Assembly (NCBI GenBank): GCA_036873135.1
Contig: JAPTYO010000008.1
Coordinates: 45,302,441 to 45,366,440, forward strand
Reading direction: 5' to 3'
Source of the DNA: Clarkia xantiana subsp. parviflora
Lineage: Eukaryota > Streptophyta > Magnoliopsida > Myrtales > Onagraceae
DNA length: 64,000 nucleotides
Shown here: positions 10,623 through 22,295 of the stretch, one piece after another
How positions within the stretch are numbered: the first letter of the stretch is position 1
Layout of the letters: each line of letters starts with the position of its first letter
The notes under the pieces: model-generated
The model's database searches: none
The model's input: the letters and a program-made list of their open reading frames with translations, nothing else
Told to the model about the DNA's origin: nothing
Made by a program: the position numbers and the translations under genes

Positions 10623-13600
10623 GGTTTAAAACCTTTCTTGAATCTATTTTAAGTTAGGATAAGCGTCCAATTTGAGCTTGACGCTAACCTTCCGGTTTTG
10701 ATTGTTGGTTGGACGTAGAAGTCTTGATTTCGTCCGTCCTTTGATTTTCCGACCGAGTGACTTTATTTCCTGTCATCATGGTTTGTTCAATAGAGAATGC
10801 GCATATGTAACGTGCAAACATGATTACCGTTAGGGATATAAGCAATTAGTAATATGTTATGCGGACATGCTTTTATTAACGTGCACGCACAAGTAACGGT
10901 CATGGCAAGAACGTAATTACGTGATGTTAGATATATAATCCGTATACTTCTAAAACGACTTAGCGATTATTAAATCATGAATTACGCGATATGAAACATG
11001 CATGTAGAATGATGAGTTTGATACGCGTAATACCAAAACAATCATGTATGTAGAAGCAAATACTTAGAAGAGGGTGGAGTATACCGTAAGCCCTTAGGCG
11101 TGGGTGTAGGTGAATTACTCCTTTGATCCTTATCATCAAGGAGTCTCTTGGAAGTAGTCGTTTGTTGCCTTGATGCCTTAGAGAAATATTTTCTTAAGTG
11201 TTGTCGTGTTTGCTCTTCGCGGTTCGCCACATTAGTCGCACCGCTTGCATGATAGCTTCTTGTGACGTTGGCCACTTTTGTTGCACGTATCAATTTTGCT
11301 ATGCGCGTTGACTTTGCAAGCATGTCAAAACACTTAGAAAATATTTAAACGATATCTAATGCTTGTTACCATAGATGTCGTCGTATGAGCTTTGTCGATG
11401 AGCGTCGTAGGTGTGCTTAGGCGGCATAGCTACTTGTTGTATGCAATCCATCTTTGTCGACATGTATGTATGTACATGGAAACACTTAGAAAATATTTTC
11501 TCCTTGTCGACATGCATCCTTGTCGACATGTATCTACGTACATGGAAACACTTAGAAAATATTTTTTCCTTATTGACATGCATCCTTGTCGACATGTATG
11601 TACGTACATGAAAACACTTAGAAAATATTTTCTCCTTGTCGACATGCATCCTTGTCGACATGTATGTACGTACATGGAAACACTTAGAAAATATTTTCTC
11701 CTTGTCGACATGCATCCTTGTCGACATGTATGTATGTACACTGTATGTGCGTATTTGCCCCTGCACTTAGAATCTTTTCACCATCCCTGGCTATGTATGC
11801 TGTATCCGTATGCTTGATGCGAACACAGGTTATATGCCAAATCCTGATAATATGCTGACACATGGCTGTATGCTGACAGCTTGCAATATGCTGACTGTCA
11901 TCCTGAGCAAAGTGCTTAGAAAATATTCCACCATTGTAATCTTGTATGCTGCGAGTATGAGCTCGATGTTGTCATGCAAGGTTAATGTGTTGAAGAGGTT
12001 GCCCCCCTTGCGTGATGCTTGTTACTTGTTGCACGAAGACTAACGAGTCTTGTACGTACATGGTTGTCTCACATGGAGCGTCTGTTGCATAAATGCTTGC
12101 ATAAGTGTTGGTGCGTGTTTACGCACTGATTGGATTGTTGGTTGCATTTTCTAGGATATCAGATCTTGCTGTCTTCTTGTCAGAATTCGTCTTCCCACGG
12201 CTGTTACCATGAGTAAGTCCACTATCTCCATTTTGATGGGAAAAAGCTTGTCTTTGCAGATAGCTGATGTGTACAGTAATCCGTTTGTTGGGAGGAATGT
12301 CCATACAAGTGCCCCCGCTACTCTGGAGTCTTCGGACACGGTCGCGGTAAAGGGCCTGTAAGTAAGACGTCTCATTGTATCTTCTTTGAACTTGTTAATT
12401 TTCCAAGTTATTGCTGGCTGCAGCTTCTGTTTTTAGCATAATTCTCGAAAGATCCGACGCAGGGGCGCGTTCCTCGAGCGATTCTTAGTTCTTTATACCG
12501 AGCATGACCGTGCTAATTCCTTCTTGTGATAAAGGAAATAGAGTTGAGGGTTGTGCAGTGGTGTCTTTTGCCCCCCGGTCGAGTGACCGGCCCAAGGAGG
12601 AGCGTTACTCCTATTGAGGTAAGTATTTGTTGATTGCTGATTTTGATGCCCGTATTGCTGATTGTCGCCCTTATGTTGAAGAGCTATGTTGTGTTGAAAG
12701 TTGAAATAATCATTCTTGTCGTGTCCTTTGTGTGGATGACGACATTGCATTTGATGTTGACATTATGAACTCTTTGCCATAGGTTCTTAGAGATGATGTT
12801 AACTCTTGGTTGGTGTCGGGCTGTTTGCTTCCAGCATGTTGAACCCTTTGTGAATGGGTTGATGTTGTGTTGATAACTCTTTGTTCATGCCTTTGCTTGC
12901 ATGATATTTCGTCACCTGGACCTGTTTTCAATAATAATCATGTGATAACTTGTTAGTAATATTTCATACCTTGAGTTATCTATGCTGTCCATATGCTTTG
13001 GACTTGGAAGATAGGATAGATATCCTTAGATGATGAACATGATGTCTGTAGTTGCGACTATATGTCGCTCATTGTTAAGTGTTATGATCGCCCATCTTGG
13101 TTAGATTTCAAGTCATGGAAAGATGGATAGAGCATAGGATGTTGCGACTTGCGCATTGTAGGTTTTTATGAGCGCCCCTCTTGGTTAGATTCCAAGGCAT
13201 GGCAAGATGGATATATCATAAGATGTTGCGACTTGCGCATTGTAGGTTTTTGTTGGATGTGGATGACTAATAATCATAGATGTAGTCTCCGCAGCCGTGA
13301 CCATTAGCCACTTCTTGATTGATAACTTGAGATGCTCTCTTGATTGCTTGAATGATGCATTATGCATGTTGCCCTTCTTTCCTGAATAGCTTACCGCTAT
13401 ATATGTTGTAACCTGCCAAGTATTTTGCGTATAGCAATTTTTCTTAACAAGTATTGAAAGGTGTTATCTTGGCTAAGCAAGATACTAGTTTATACCGTCT
13501 CTTAGTTCCACTCTAAGGCGACGTTGTACAAGACTCGACTTGTAAATTTTATGAGTTTTAAACAGGGTGCGCACCTGCCAGCGTGTATCAACCTGCGTTG

Positions 13601-15413
13601 GGGAAGCATACGTAAAAACATTTTGGTTTTGAAGAAGTTTTTTGTGAACCCTAAAAAAGCTCGTGATACACGCAAAAACCGTGTTGATAAAATATTTGGA
13701 AAGGTGTTTGATACATAAAATATTTGACAAAATATTCGATAAAATATTTTGATACATGATTCCTGCGTCCAGGGACCACGTAACACTTTTTGAAAATATG
13801 AATTGTGATGCATGCTTTCTGCGTCCAGGAATCATGCAACACGGTTTGAAAATTTGTAGTACGGAATTGTCATCTAACAAGAGGACTTTTGCCGTAAAGA
13901 GTGAACCCTTTAAAAAGGAATTCATAGTACGGAATTGTCATCTAACAAGAGGACGTTCGCCGTATAGAGTGAACCCTTTATAAAGGAATTCATAGTACGG
14001 AATTGTCATCTAACAAGAGGACGTTCGCCGTATAGAGTGAACCCTTTTAAAAAGGAATTCACACTTGTTGTAGCGTGGGGTCGTTGTCTAACAAGAGAAC
14101 TTCCGCCACTTGTGGGGTGATCAGTCCCGTATTGTATTTGCCCATCCTGTTCTGAATCCAGGGAATGGCTATGAGCATGAGAATTTGCCTCTAACAAGAG
14201 ATGTCACAACATGTCATTTTTTAGAAGTAAACATGGGGTTTGTCTTTACAAAGAGGGTACCTCAACATGCTACTTTTGATAGTAAATCTTGGTGTTAATC
14301 CAAGATATTGCTTGTAGTTGACGCCTTTGGAGTAGTCGTCATTTTGATGGTAGACCTTGGTGTTATTCCAAGGTATTGCTTGTAGCTGACGCCTTTGGAA
14401 TAGTCGTCATTTTGATGGTAGACCTTGGTGTTATTCCAAGGTATTGCTTGTAGTTGACGCCTCTGGAATAGTCGTCATTTTGATGGATAATCCGCAGGTT
14501 GTCATTGCGACATATAAGTTGACTGTGCACTTGGCTTTGTGTTGCCGGCACCTTCTTGAGATAGACGCCAATGTTATGAATGGAGAAATAAACTCCCTGT
14601 TGGTGTAGATAATAGATATGTTGGCATTTTATACCATAAATCCCTCCTTGAACACAATGCTTAGCTTGTATTGTTGAAGTAGATTTTTGTGCATAGGTTA
14701 CTACTTGACGTAATTCCCATGTAGTAACCGTAGTGTAGCATGTACCTACGAACAGAGTTGCTTTTGTCAGGTAATCGCAATTTTTATAAGTTTGCAAAAG
14801 TATGGAGTCATGAAATTTTCTTTTTAGTCATGCATATAATAAATAAAGTAAAGGAACCTGATACGAGGATTCCTTGTTTCTGTAGGAAACTTCCCTGAGT
14901 GCGGACGCGATATGTGCGGATCATGATAGGTATGTATATATTGGGAGCGTAGCTTTTCCAAGTATCATCCGTTATATGTTGTTGCAGCATGCTAACTTTG
15001 AAAATATCTTGGGCTTAACTCCAAGTTTTTGATTCCATGATGACGCCTTTTGATGTAGTCGTCAATATGAGTAAGTTGTTGTTGATGATAAGCGTTGTCA
15101 TAACGCGTAATAGATTTTTAGCTTGCACATGCCATAATATCTTGGATTGTTGATGTAAATAATAAGCGTGTAGTTTTGTTACTTCGCGTTTAATCCAAAA
15201 TAGCATGCAAGACATAGATACGTACCTACAAATGTAGATTGACTTCATTAGATACTTGCGCGTATTTACATTATTTTTTCAAGAAGGCGTCAATTGATTA
15301 TTCCTTCTTAAAACATGTAAAGGAACTAGATGCGATAATCGGAAAGATAGTTATTTCTCCCGTCTCTTTTATGGTTGGTTTGACGATGATGTTGCAGAGT
15401 TGGTTGCAACAAA
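10623..15413 (-). other. B 3' region, non-coding, repeat-rich
   Basis: No RT, integrase or antisense gene could be recognised. Besides the 66-bp array (11455-11745) it holds three copies of a 68-bp repeat at about 13858-14061, three copies of an unrelated 68-bp repeat at about 14288-14490, and pairs of shorter repeats near 13080-13260. Long frames inside the repeats are by-products of repeat lengths divisible by three or of low stop density. Confidence 0.6.
11455..11745. repeat. 66-bp tandem array in B
   Basis: About four copies of a 66-bp unit containing acacttagaaaatatttt and two gtcgacatg boxes. The half-unit motif cacttagaaaatatt also occurs alone at about 11330 and 11908, suggesting growth from a dispersed seed. 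Open frames on both strands here reflect the repeat length (22 codons). Confidence 0.85.
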
Positions 15414-17387
15414 TCACCTTAATGCGCCCAGCGCGATGCATTCTTCAATCTCCCATCTCAGTGGTAGACACATGTTTGTGTTGTGCCCCCAGGTTTTGTG
15501 GTATTTGCACCATTCCTTAACGTTGTTGCCCAATAAAGCAGTCTTCGGAACAAGTGGACTCGGGAGCTTGTTTTCGAGCAGGTTGATGTAAATGTCTTCA
15601 GCAACCGTGTTTAGCGGTGTGAAGATGTTGTCGATATTGATGCTTGCGCCCTCCTGTTTGTTCGTTTCAGCTTGAACTTCTTTGTCCCAACTGAGGGGTG
15701 TACCCCACCGTAGTTCTTGTTCACACAAGTCTGCTGTCTCGAGCTTGTCTTTTAGATCCGCCATGGTTCTGGTTGTTCGCCATCCATGAGTTCTTCCGAA
15801 GAGAATGAAGGATCTGGCGTTCATGTTTGCATAGAACACGCTTATCACTTCCTCTCTTGTTGCTTTTGCCAGAGAGGCGTTGGCAGCGAATCTGTTAAAG
15901 TAGTTCATGATTGGCTCGCCTTCACCCTGCTTGACGAGCCATATCTGGTTCCATGACGAATACTGAATGTACTCTTGTGGCTTCCAAGCTATAACAACTT
16001 GTTCCTGCCTTCCATCACCAAGGACTTTCTGCTTTTTGAAAGAATTTACCATCGCCACATGGAAATGGTGCTTTGCCCTTAGGGCGTTGATGTAGCAACG
16101 TCTTGCGGTTATCTGGTCGCCAAGTACTTCCCCGATCCCATGGTCCGTAGGGAACTTCATCTTCTGGTGGACAGTAGAGGGCACAATTACGTAAGGGTTG
16201 ATCGTTGTTCGTCCCAAAATTCCATTATAGGCCCCAAGAGATTCCACAACGACGAAAGTGACGTTGACGTGCAGTGCTTTCCAACCTTGGCCAAGGATGA
16301 CAGGAAGCGTGATTGTTCTCAGGGGGTGTGTAGCTGCTCCGGCAAAGCTGACTAGCGAGAAGGTTCCCGGAGTCAAGTCTTTGACTGATCTTCCCAGTTG
16401 CTCTAGGACTTTGACATGTAGAATGTCAGCGGAGCTTCCACCATCAATGAGGATTCTTTTCACATCATATCCGTCGATGTCCATGGTTATGAATAAAGCG
16501 TCATCGTGAGGGTAGACGATATGCTTTAAGTCTTCCCTGGAAAATTGGATGACCACGTCTTCTTGCTCCGGTTGCTTGCGCTTTCCGTATTTCGGCAATG
16601 TTGCTGCTTGGGATGCATAAATATCCCGAGCATTAGATACTTGTCCTCCGACGGTAGGTATTCCATGGATGACGTTGATGACACCTCGCTTGGTTGGCGG
16701 AGGGTTGTCGTTGACCTTCTCTTTGCCTTTATTTCCTTTTTTTGATGACTCTGCTTGAGCCTTCTTTGGGGGGTTGTCGCCTTGATCGACGAATTGCTTC
16801 AATTCTCGCTTGAGGACGAAGTTGTTAATGTGGAAACGTAGGCTGACGCAGCTGTCCGTCTCGTGGCCGAAGACCTTGTGGTTTTCACACCACTTGTCTT
16901 TGTCCTTCCCGAGCGGGCCTTTTCTGAAATTGTTCGGCTCTTTCCACATGTTTGCATCCTTCATCTCTCTCAATATTACGGACAGTGGGGCATTCAAAGG
17001 AATGCAGTCAACGAGGTTTACTTCTTTTGGCTTCTGGAAATCTCCTTGAAAAGGCCTTTTCGGCTGAGGCTGCCAATTTCTTCCTTGCTGACCGCTTGAG
17101 GGCGGTTTTTCTTGATTCTGCTTTGGGTTTTCTTTTGCCTTTACCGTAGAGAATTTTGCCTTGTTCTGGCTTCTAAACCTTTCAAGGTCCACGTATTCTT
17201 TAACTCTTGCGGCTAGTTCTTCTAGAGTTTCAGCCGGGCGCTTTGCCATCTTTTCTGCTAGGGCATAGCCTCTTCGTCCGAGGTTTCGGATGAATGCTCG
17301 CACTATCGCTCCTTCTGTCAGGTTTCCCTGAATATCCGAGATGTTCTGGTTGAAGCGAACATAATACTCAGCGAGAGATTCTTCATT
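15414..17387 (-). CDS. B Gag C-terminus, protease and second Gag-like segment in one frame
   Basis: One continuous frame; counted from the Met at 17303 it is 629 residues. Residues 1-60 continue the Gag core; a C-x2-H-x4-H-x4-C zinc-knuckle-like motif lies at 139-152; a retroviral-type aspartic protease follows with active-site Asp287 in L-I-D-G-G-S-S and the motif I-L-G-R-T-T-I-N-P at 362-370. In intact Tat elements RT would come next. Here residues about 445-629 are again Gag-like: a segment around 455-530 of the type V-K-Q-G-E-G-E-P...Y-F-N-R-F, and a second C-x2-H-x4-H-x4-C motif at 599-612, then a stop. The two Gag parts differ in sequence, so this is not a simple recent duplication. Upstream it is in frame with the preceding gag exon apart from one stop (17388-17390). 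Confidence 0.75.
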   Translation of the reverse strand, partial: NEESLAEYYVRFNQNISDIQGNLTEGAIVRAFIRNLGRRGYALAEKMAKRPAETLEELAARVKEYVDLERFRSQNKAKFSTVKAKENPKQNQEKPPSSGQQGRNWQPQPKRPFQGDFQKPKEVNLVDCIPLNAPLSVILREMKDANMWKEPNNFRKGPLGKDKDKWCENHKVFGHETDSCVSLRFHINNFVLKRELKQFVDQGDNPPKKAQAESSKKGNKGKEKVNDNPPPTKRGVINVIHGIPTVGGQVSNARDIYASQAATLPKYGKRKQPEQEDVVIQFSREDLKHIVYPHDDALFITMDIDGYDVKRILIDGGSSADILHVKVLEQLGRSVKDLTPGTFSLVSFAGAATHPLRTITLPVILGQGWKALHVNVTFVVVESLGAYNGILGRTTINPYVIVPSTVHQKMKFPTDHGIGEVLGDQITARRCYINALRAKHHFHVAMVNSFKKQKVLGDGRQEQVVIAWKPQEYIQYSSWNQIWLVKQGEGEPIMNYFNRFAANASLAKATREEVISVFYANMNARSFILFGRTHGWRTTRTMADLKDKLETADLCEQELRWGTPLSWDKEVQAETNKQEGASINIDNIFTPLNTVAEDIYINLLENKLPSPLVPKTALLGNNVKEWCKYHKTWGHNTNMCLPLRWEIEECIALGALR

Positions 17388-18495
17388 TTACTGTTGGACG
17401 TCGTCCAGAGCATTTGTTCCTTTCAGCAATGTGTGTTCGCCCATGTATCGTTGAATGAATTTATCCTTCAGGTTTTCCCATGAGGTGATGCTTCCGCATG
17501 GCAGCGAGAAGAACCAGTGTGCTGCGGTCCCGGAAAGAGTTTGTGAAAACGTCATTGCAAAGTGGTATGGGTTCTTCGTTCTGCCTAGCAGAGAGGCCTT
17601 GTGCTTCTGCATGTGTTCCACTGGATCTCCTTTTCCGCGATAGAGATCTCCTCCAATCCTGTACAGTGCGTCTGGGAAACGACTGTTCACAAGGTGGTCC
17701 GCGAACGGATGTGACTCCCTTTCTTCAAGTGCGTGCATACCCTTCATTTTTGCTTCTTTCATCTTCTTCTCCACAATTTCTTCTAACATCTCGGCAGTAA
17801 ACCCTTTTACAGGTTCAGCATAATCCGTTGAAGGATTTTGTCGACCAGTGTTATGGTAGATGTCAGATTGATCTTTGCTTGTGGCCTGGAAGGGATCATC
17901 CCTCGTTGGCTGTTGTGGGCGGTGGTATGGGGGTCGCCTTTCATTCCTCAAATGACGGGCTCCTTGGGAAGGAGTGTATGAACGTGCGGCTTCATATCTT
18001 GCATGTTGGTTTCTGCCCTGGAAAGGATTGCCTTGGCGGGCAGTGTCTTGCGACATTTCTCTTGTCGGTTGGAGGTGGTTGAGCCGCGTATCCTTGATTT
18101 TTTAGTGACTCGCGGAATGCGAGTAACTCTTCCAGTGCAGCCATCATTGCTGAAGTAACGGTAGGCATCGGGTTTGCTCCCGTTCTTTGTTGTTCGCCTT
18201 GCTGCATTTCTGTATGAGATTTATCATCATCATGCATCTCTGGCTCGAAACCAGGTGGGGGTGAGCGATGCTCGTCCCTTGGCTCTTGGTGATTGTGCTG
18301 TGTGTCGGGCACATCCTCAGTTGGCATGGATGAAGCTACGGAAGTAGCTCTCGGTATGTGGGAAGGTCCCGACTGGCTTCCGGCTGGCCTCTGACCTCCT
18401 GCTCTTTTGTTTGCCGGAGACTTCATAGGACGTCCAGGCCTTTTCCTTCTGTTTCTCGTGTTAACCTCTTCGGGAGGGTTGCGATCACTCGTCAT
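17388..18495 (-). pseudogene. B gag, N-terminal part
   Basis: Starts at the ATG 18493-18495, about 30 bp inside the binding site. The first 150 residues are basic and Pro/Gln-rich. The retrotransposon Gag core follows, with H-P-F-A-D near the start, G-D-P-V-E-H, a W-F-F-S-L-P segment and the S-W-E-N-L-K-D-K-F motif near the end. There is a frameshift near 18000-18056 (two frames overlap there) and a TAA at 17388-17390; beyond the stop the same frame continues with Gag sequence. The capsid-like protein would therefore be truncated unless the stop is bypassed. Confidence 0.75.
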
Positions 18496-18525
18496 GTCTT
18501 TGCGATATGGTAGCTTTTGTTCGAA

Positions 18526-18542
18526 TCACGGAGACGGCGCCA
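18526..18542 (-). other. B primer-binding site
   Basis: Reads TGGCGCCGTCTCCGTGA on the minus strand, one base from the right LTR. The same TGGCGCCGTCT start is used by C and D. Confidence 0.75.
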
Positions 18543-18543
18543 A

Positions 18544-19476
18544 TGTTGCGTCCTGGATGAACTGGTTCGTATGGACGCGTCTGTCTGAGTGGTTGAGCGG
18601 GTTTCTGGGCTGTCACCCTTCGTCTGAAAGAGGTTTTCGCCTTGTGCCGATGACGAGTGTTCGGTTTTATCGCTGAGTCTCGGCAAAGTCTGTGTCTCAA
18701 AAGGAGTCTGTGTCTCGGAAAGCGGATGTGTCTCAGGAAAGTCGATGTGTCTCAGGAATGCGGATGTGTCTCAGGAAAGCGGATGTGTCTCAGGAAACTC
18801 GATGTGTCTCAGGGAAGCGGATGTGTCTCAGGAAAGCGGATGTGTCTCAGGAAAGCGGATGGCAGTCTGTGCACAAGCCCGAGCGTCTGGGGCGCTGGTT
18901 CCTGCACGAAGGGCCAGTACTAGCACGGAGAGGGGAGGGTGGTGCTAGTGGAGCCCTCTCCGATGCCTAAGTCACTATAGGGCTAAAAAGGTAATTTTAG
19001 AGAGAGAAAGTATTTATAGAGAGAAGTCAGAGCTCAGAATACCAAAGTTGGGCAAATGAGAGGATGTGTGAAAATGGGTGGCCAAGGCCTCCTATTTATA
19101 GGCTTCCTTGGGACCGGACCCGGTTTTAAAGCGGTTTGATGACGGTTCAAAAGCAAGCGGTAACCGTCATCAATATTGGCAATACGCGAACTTGACTTCT
19201 CTACACGTAACGGTAATCGCGTAAACGGTAATCGCGCAATACCTGTAATGCAATCCGGACCTCGTCGAATTTTGGGAATTCGGCGAGGTCCGGCTTGCCG
19301 TGCAACCCGGACCTCCGGTTTGCTTTGTGCAATTCGGAGGTCCGGTCCGGACGCGCGTAACGCGCTTCCGGACCGTTTTGACCCTTGGGAGACATTTTTC
19401 AAGCCGTGATGTAATTTTTACGTGTTTACGAGGCCCGAAATATAAATACGAACTCGAATTGGACACATATCCATCA
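18544..19476 (-). repeat. B 5' LTR (right)
   Basis: 933 bp, the longer of the pair. Contains the 19-bp array (about 18697-18860), a minus-strand TATA box (19093-19100) and, at about 19255-19380, three consecutive hairpin-forming sequences that are absent from the left LTR. Confidence 0.85.
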
Positions 19477-19481
19477 ATCGC

Positions 19482-20601
19482 CTGTCATCGAGACTGAACA
19501 CGATCACCGCTTGAAGAAAATGGAGGAAAAGATGTAGGCGTTCTCCAGTCTCGAACAATATGGGGGCATTGGTTACTCTGACCTGTGCCTTTTTCCTAAC
19601 ATGTCAAGACCGGAGAATTCAAAGTCCCTGAGTTCGAGAAGTACGATGGCCTTGGTAATCCCATAGTCCACCTGCGGATTTACCTTACGAAGATGGCCCC
19701 TTACTAACAGTATGAGGAGTTCTTGATCCAAACGTTCCAAGAAAGCTTGAAAGGAGCAGCTTTGGTTTGGTTCGTCAGCTTGAAGGCCGGCGATATCTCA
19801 ACATGGGAAGAAATGGCCAACGCTTTCGTTCGCCAATATAAGTTCAATCTGGACACCGCTCCGACCCGCATGGATCTCCAAAGCATGGAAATGAATGCAG
19901 GACAGTCCTTCAGGAACTATATGCAGTCTTGGAGGGAAAAAGCGGCTGGAGTCCGACCACCTCTAGAGAATGCGGAAGCGGTATCCATGTTTATTGGAAC
20001 TCTGAAGGGAGCATATTACTCTCATTTACTAGGGCATGTTTCTGCAAATTTCGCTGACTTGGTGAAATCCGGAGACATGATCGAGCAGGAAATCCTGACA
20101 GGGAGGATTGAAGATCCCCTCAAAAGCTACCAGGGAGACGGTTTGAGAAAGAATGGTGCCAAAAAGCTGCTCCCAAAAGACGCAACTGTCAGCGCAGTCT
20201 ACCCGATGCAGTTGGCGGCACCTGTGACTCAGCCAATGACTCAAATACCCCCGGCTCCACAACCCTCCTTCACAGGTGGACAAGGAAATTGAGTAAATTA
20301 CAAGCAAAGGGACGTAAGATCCTTTACGCCCTTACCTGTGTCAATGGCCGAGGTGTACCAGAAGATGTTAGAACAGAACCTCACCGGCCCCGAGTTCATG
20401 AGGCCAGATTCAAAAGTACCCAACGACGACCCAAGTTCGAGATGTGAGTTCCATATGGGGATAGCAGAACACTCCATAGAGAAGTGCACCCGCCTAAGGC
20501 ACAAGATTCAAGACCTCATTGACAACAAGCTCCTTATTCTCAACCCGATCCCTCCTCCAAATGTCAAGAATAACCCTCTACCGCAACACAATGCGGGTTA
20601 A
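19482..20601 (+). pseudogene. A gag, C-terminal part
   Basis: Resumes A's gag after B. From 19723 the Gag core is clear: L-K-G-A-A-L-V-W-F, then W-E-E-M-A-N-A-F-V-R-Q-Y, G-Q-S-F-R-N-Y and the usual helical run. A frameshift lies in 19482-19722. A TGA at 20290-20292 interrupts the frame; 20338-20601 continues with a zinc-knuckle-like C-x-F-H-x-G-x4-H-x4-C pattern. A TAA at 20599-20601 separates it from the protease frame, which keeps the same phase. All stops could be single-base changes. Confidence 0.75.
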
Positions 20602-20616
20602 TCATCGTCTATCAAC

Positions 20617-22134
20617 ATGATCTGTCTTGAAGATGAGTCGTCAGAAGATGTCGCTATCGCGGTAATCACACCATTCGTACTAAATTACGTGCCCGAACAG
20701 CCAGCCAGGCTGCCACTAGTGATGCAGGGGCCAGCTCCTTTCCAATATGAAAGCAACAAGAAGGTCCCTTGGATCTATGAAGCTCAAGTAATCGGGGCAC
20801 CAAAACCAGATGATCATGTCATGATCATGACACGTTCGGGTCGCGTGTACGCGGAGGATGTTTCTAAAGACAGGATTGTAGAAGTGGCACCGAAGAAGAA
20901 GGTAACCAACGATGAAATTGAGGACTTCGTAAAATTCATGAAGGAAGGAGAGGACAAAGTGATTGATCAGCTCCGCAAAACCCCGACTAAAATTTCTTTG
21001 CTTACCCTCCTCTTAAGCTCAGAAAGTCACCGCGAGGCTCTCATGAATGTGTTCAAGGAAGCGTTAGTTCCAAAAGAGACCTCTGCCGAACAAATGGGCA
21101 ATGTTATTGGCTCCATATTCTCGAACCAAATTTATTTCGGGGATGATGATCTGGGAGTCGACGGCCAGAACCATGTAAAAGCCCTTCACATTATCTGTAA
21201 GTGTAACAGATTTGTGCTCTCGAAGGTCATGATTGACGGTGGTTCGGCAGTCGATGTTTGCCCATTATCCACGCTCAAGCAAATGAAGATTGACCTGTCA
21301 CATATACGTACAAGCAAGTCGGCGGTTCGAGCTTTCGATGGTACGAAGAAGGAAGTCTACAGAGAGATCGAATTACAGCTCGAAATTGGTCCAAATGTTT
21401 TTGATGTAACCTTTAGGGTCATGTATATCCCGAATGTTTTCAGCCTTCTCTTGGGAAGATCATGGATCCACGCGGCTGGGGCAGTTCCATCCACCCTACA
21501 TCAGAAACTGAAGTACGTGATTAACAACCGCCTTGTGGAAATCAGGGGGGAAGGTGATCACAACATTTACCAGGGAACGGCAGTGCCCGTCATCAACACC
21601 AGCGGAGATGAACCACCCGCATTCCATTCCTTTGAACTAGTCTCTGTCATCAAGGATTGGGGAGAACCAACACGGATCAAGACAGATATCATGGTGGGAA
21701 GGTTCATGTTGAAGAATAATTTTGTCCCAGGTCAAGGCCTGGGTATCAGGTGTCAAGGAATCCCGCGCCCACTTCAGCCGAAGGAAAGTGTATGCATACA
21801 CGGTCTAGGGTATTCCCCTTCCCAAGAAGAGGGTCAAAGCACACATGGAGAGCAACAACTGATGGACTTCCAGAAGGGACGATTCGCTAAAAGATGGAGG
21901 CCTATGAACATTCCGCCACTATCAGTTACTTTCCCAGGACTTGCTCACGTCATTCGAACCGATGAAGATGAAGCATTACAAGCCTTAACATGACTGTTCA
22001 TCACCGACAACACAGTCGGAGCCGTCCTCGAAGAAGTGCCCCCAGGCATTTATGTTCGACCCTCCGTTGAAGGAGAAGCAATCACCAATTGGTTTTCGAT
22101 TCCGGTTTATGCTCTTTCGCTTAGCGATGAGTAA
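20617..22134 (+). pseudogene. A protease with G-patch-like segment
   Basis: Aspartic protease signature V-M-I-D-G-G-S-A-V-D-V near residue 205 of the frame (about 21220-21270), followed by the L-L-L-G-R-S-W-I motif. About 150 residues later a glycine-rich stretch (about 21710-21810, G-Q-G-L-G-I... G-L-G-Y) resembles the G-patch found after the protease in Ogre-type elements. A TGA at 21991-21993 interrupts; the same phase then runs to a TAA at 22132-22134 that overlaps the splice donor of the following intron. Confidence 0.75.
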
Positions 22135-22295
22135 GATTTATGAGTTTCTGTTGTACTCCTTTGCGCGGCAAGATCATGAGCCCCTCATAGGAAAGAGGGA
22201 TATTGTCATGATCTTATCAATATAAATAAATCCCTTTATTTCGATTTTTTTTCCCGTCAAATTCGCATTGATTCCGGTTATTTTCCTTACCGTAG
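22131..22295 (+). other. A candidate intron between protease and RT
   Basis: Donor GA/GTAAGA (GT at 22131) and acceptor CCTTACCGTAG (AG ends 22295) with a T-rich stretch before it. The length is 165 bp, a multiple of three, and protease (20617) and RT (22330) frames are in the same phase, so removal keeps the frame. Unspliced RNA meets TAA at 22132, two bases into the donor. Ogre elements are known to carry a partially spliced intron at this position. Whether this copy is spliced is not known. Confidence 0.65.

Larger units (their letters stand above)
9782..19476 (-). mobile_element. Element B, non-autonomous Tat-type gypsy element in A's gag
   Basis: Bounded by LTRs and the target duplication atcgc (9777-9781 and 19477-19481). 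Orientation is minus: the binding site TGGCGCCGTCT reads leftwards from the right LTR and the polypurine tract abuts the left LTR. It encodes Gag and protease but no RT, RNase H or integrase. The 4.8 kb between the coding part and the 3' LTR is tandem-repeat-rich, AT-rich sequence. It must depend on proteins from other elements to move. Confidence 0.85.

Noticed and set aside
11356..11817. Frames of 100-140 codons on both strands
   Set aside because: They follow the 66-bp tandem array and have no other content.
10623..15413. Search for a C/D-type antisense gene in B
   Set aside because: No matching blocks on the plus strand; B appears to lack it.
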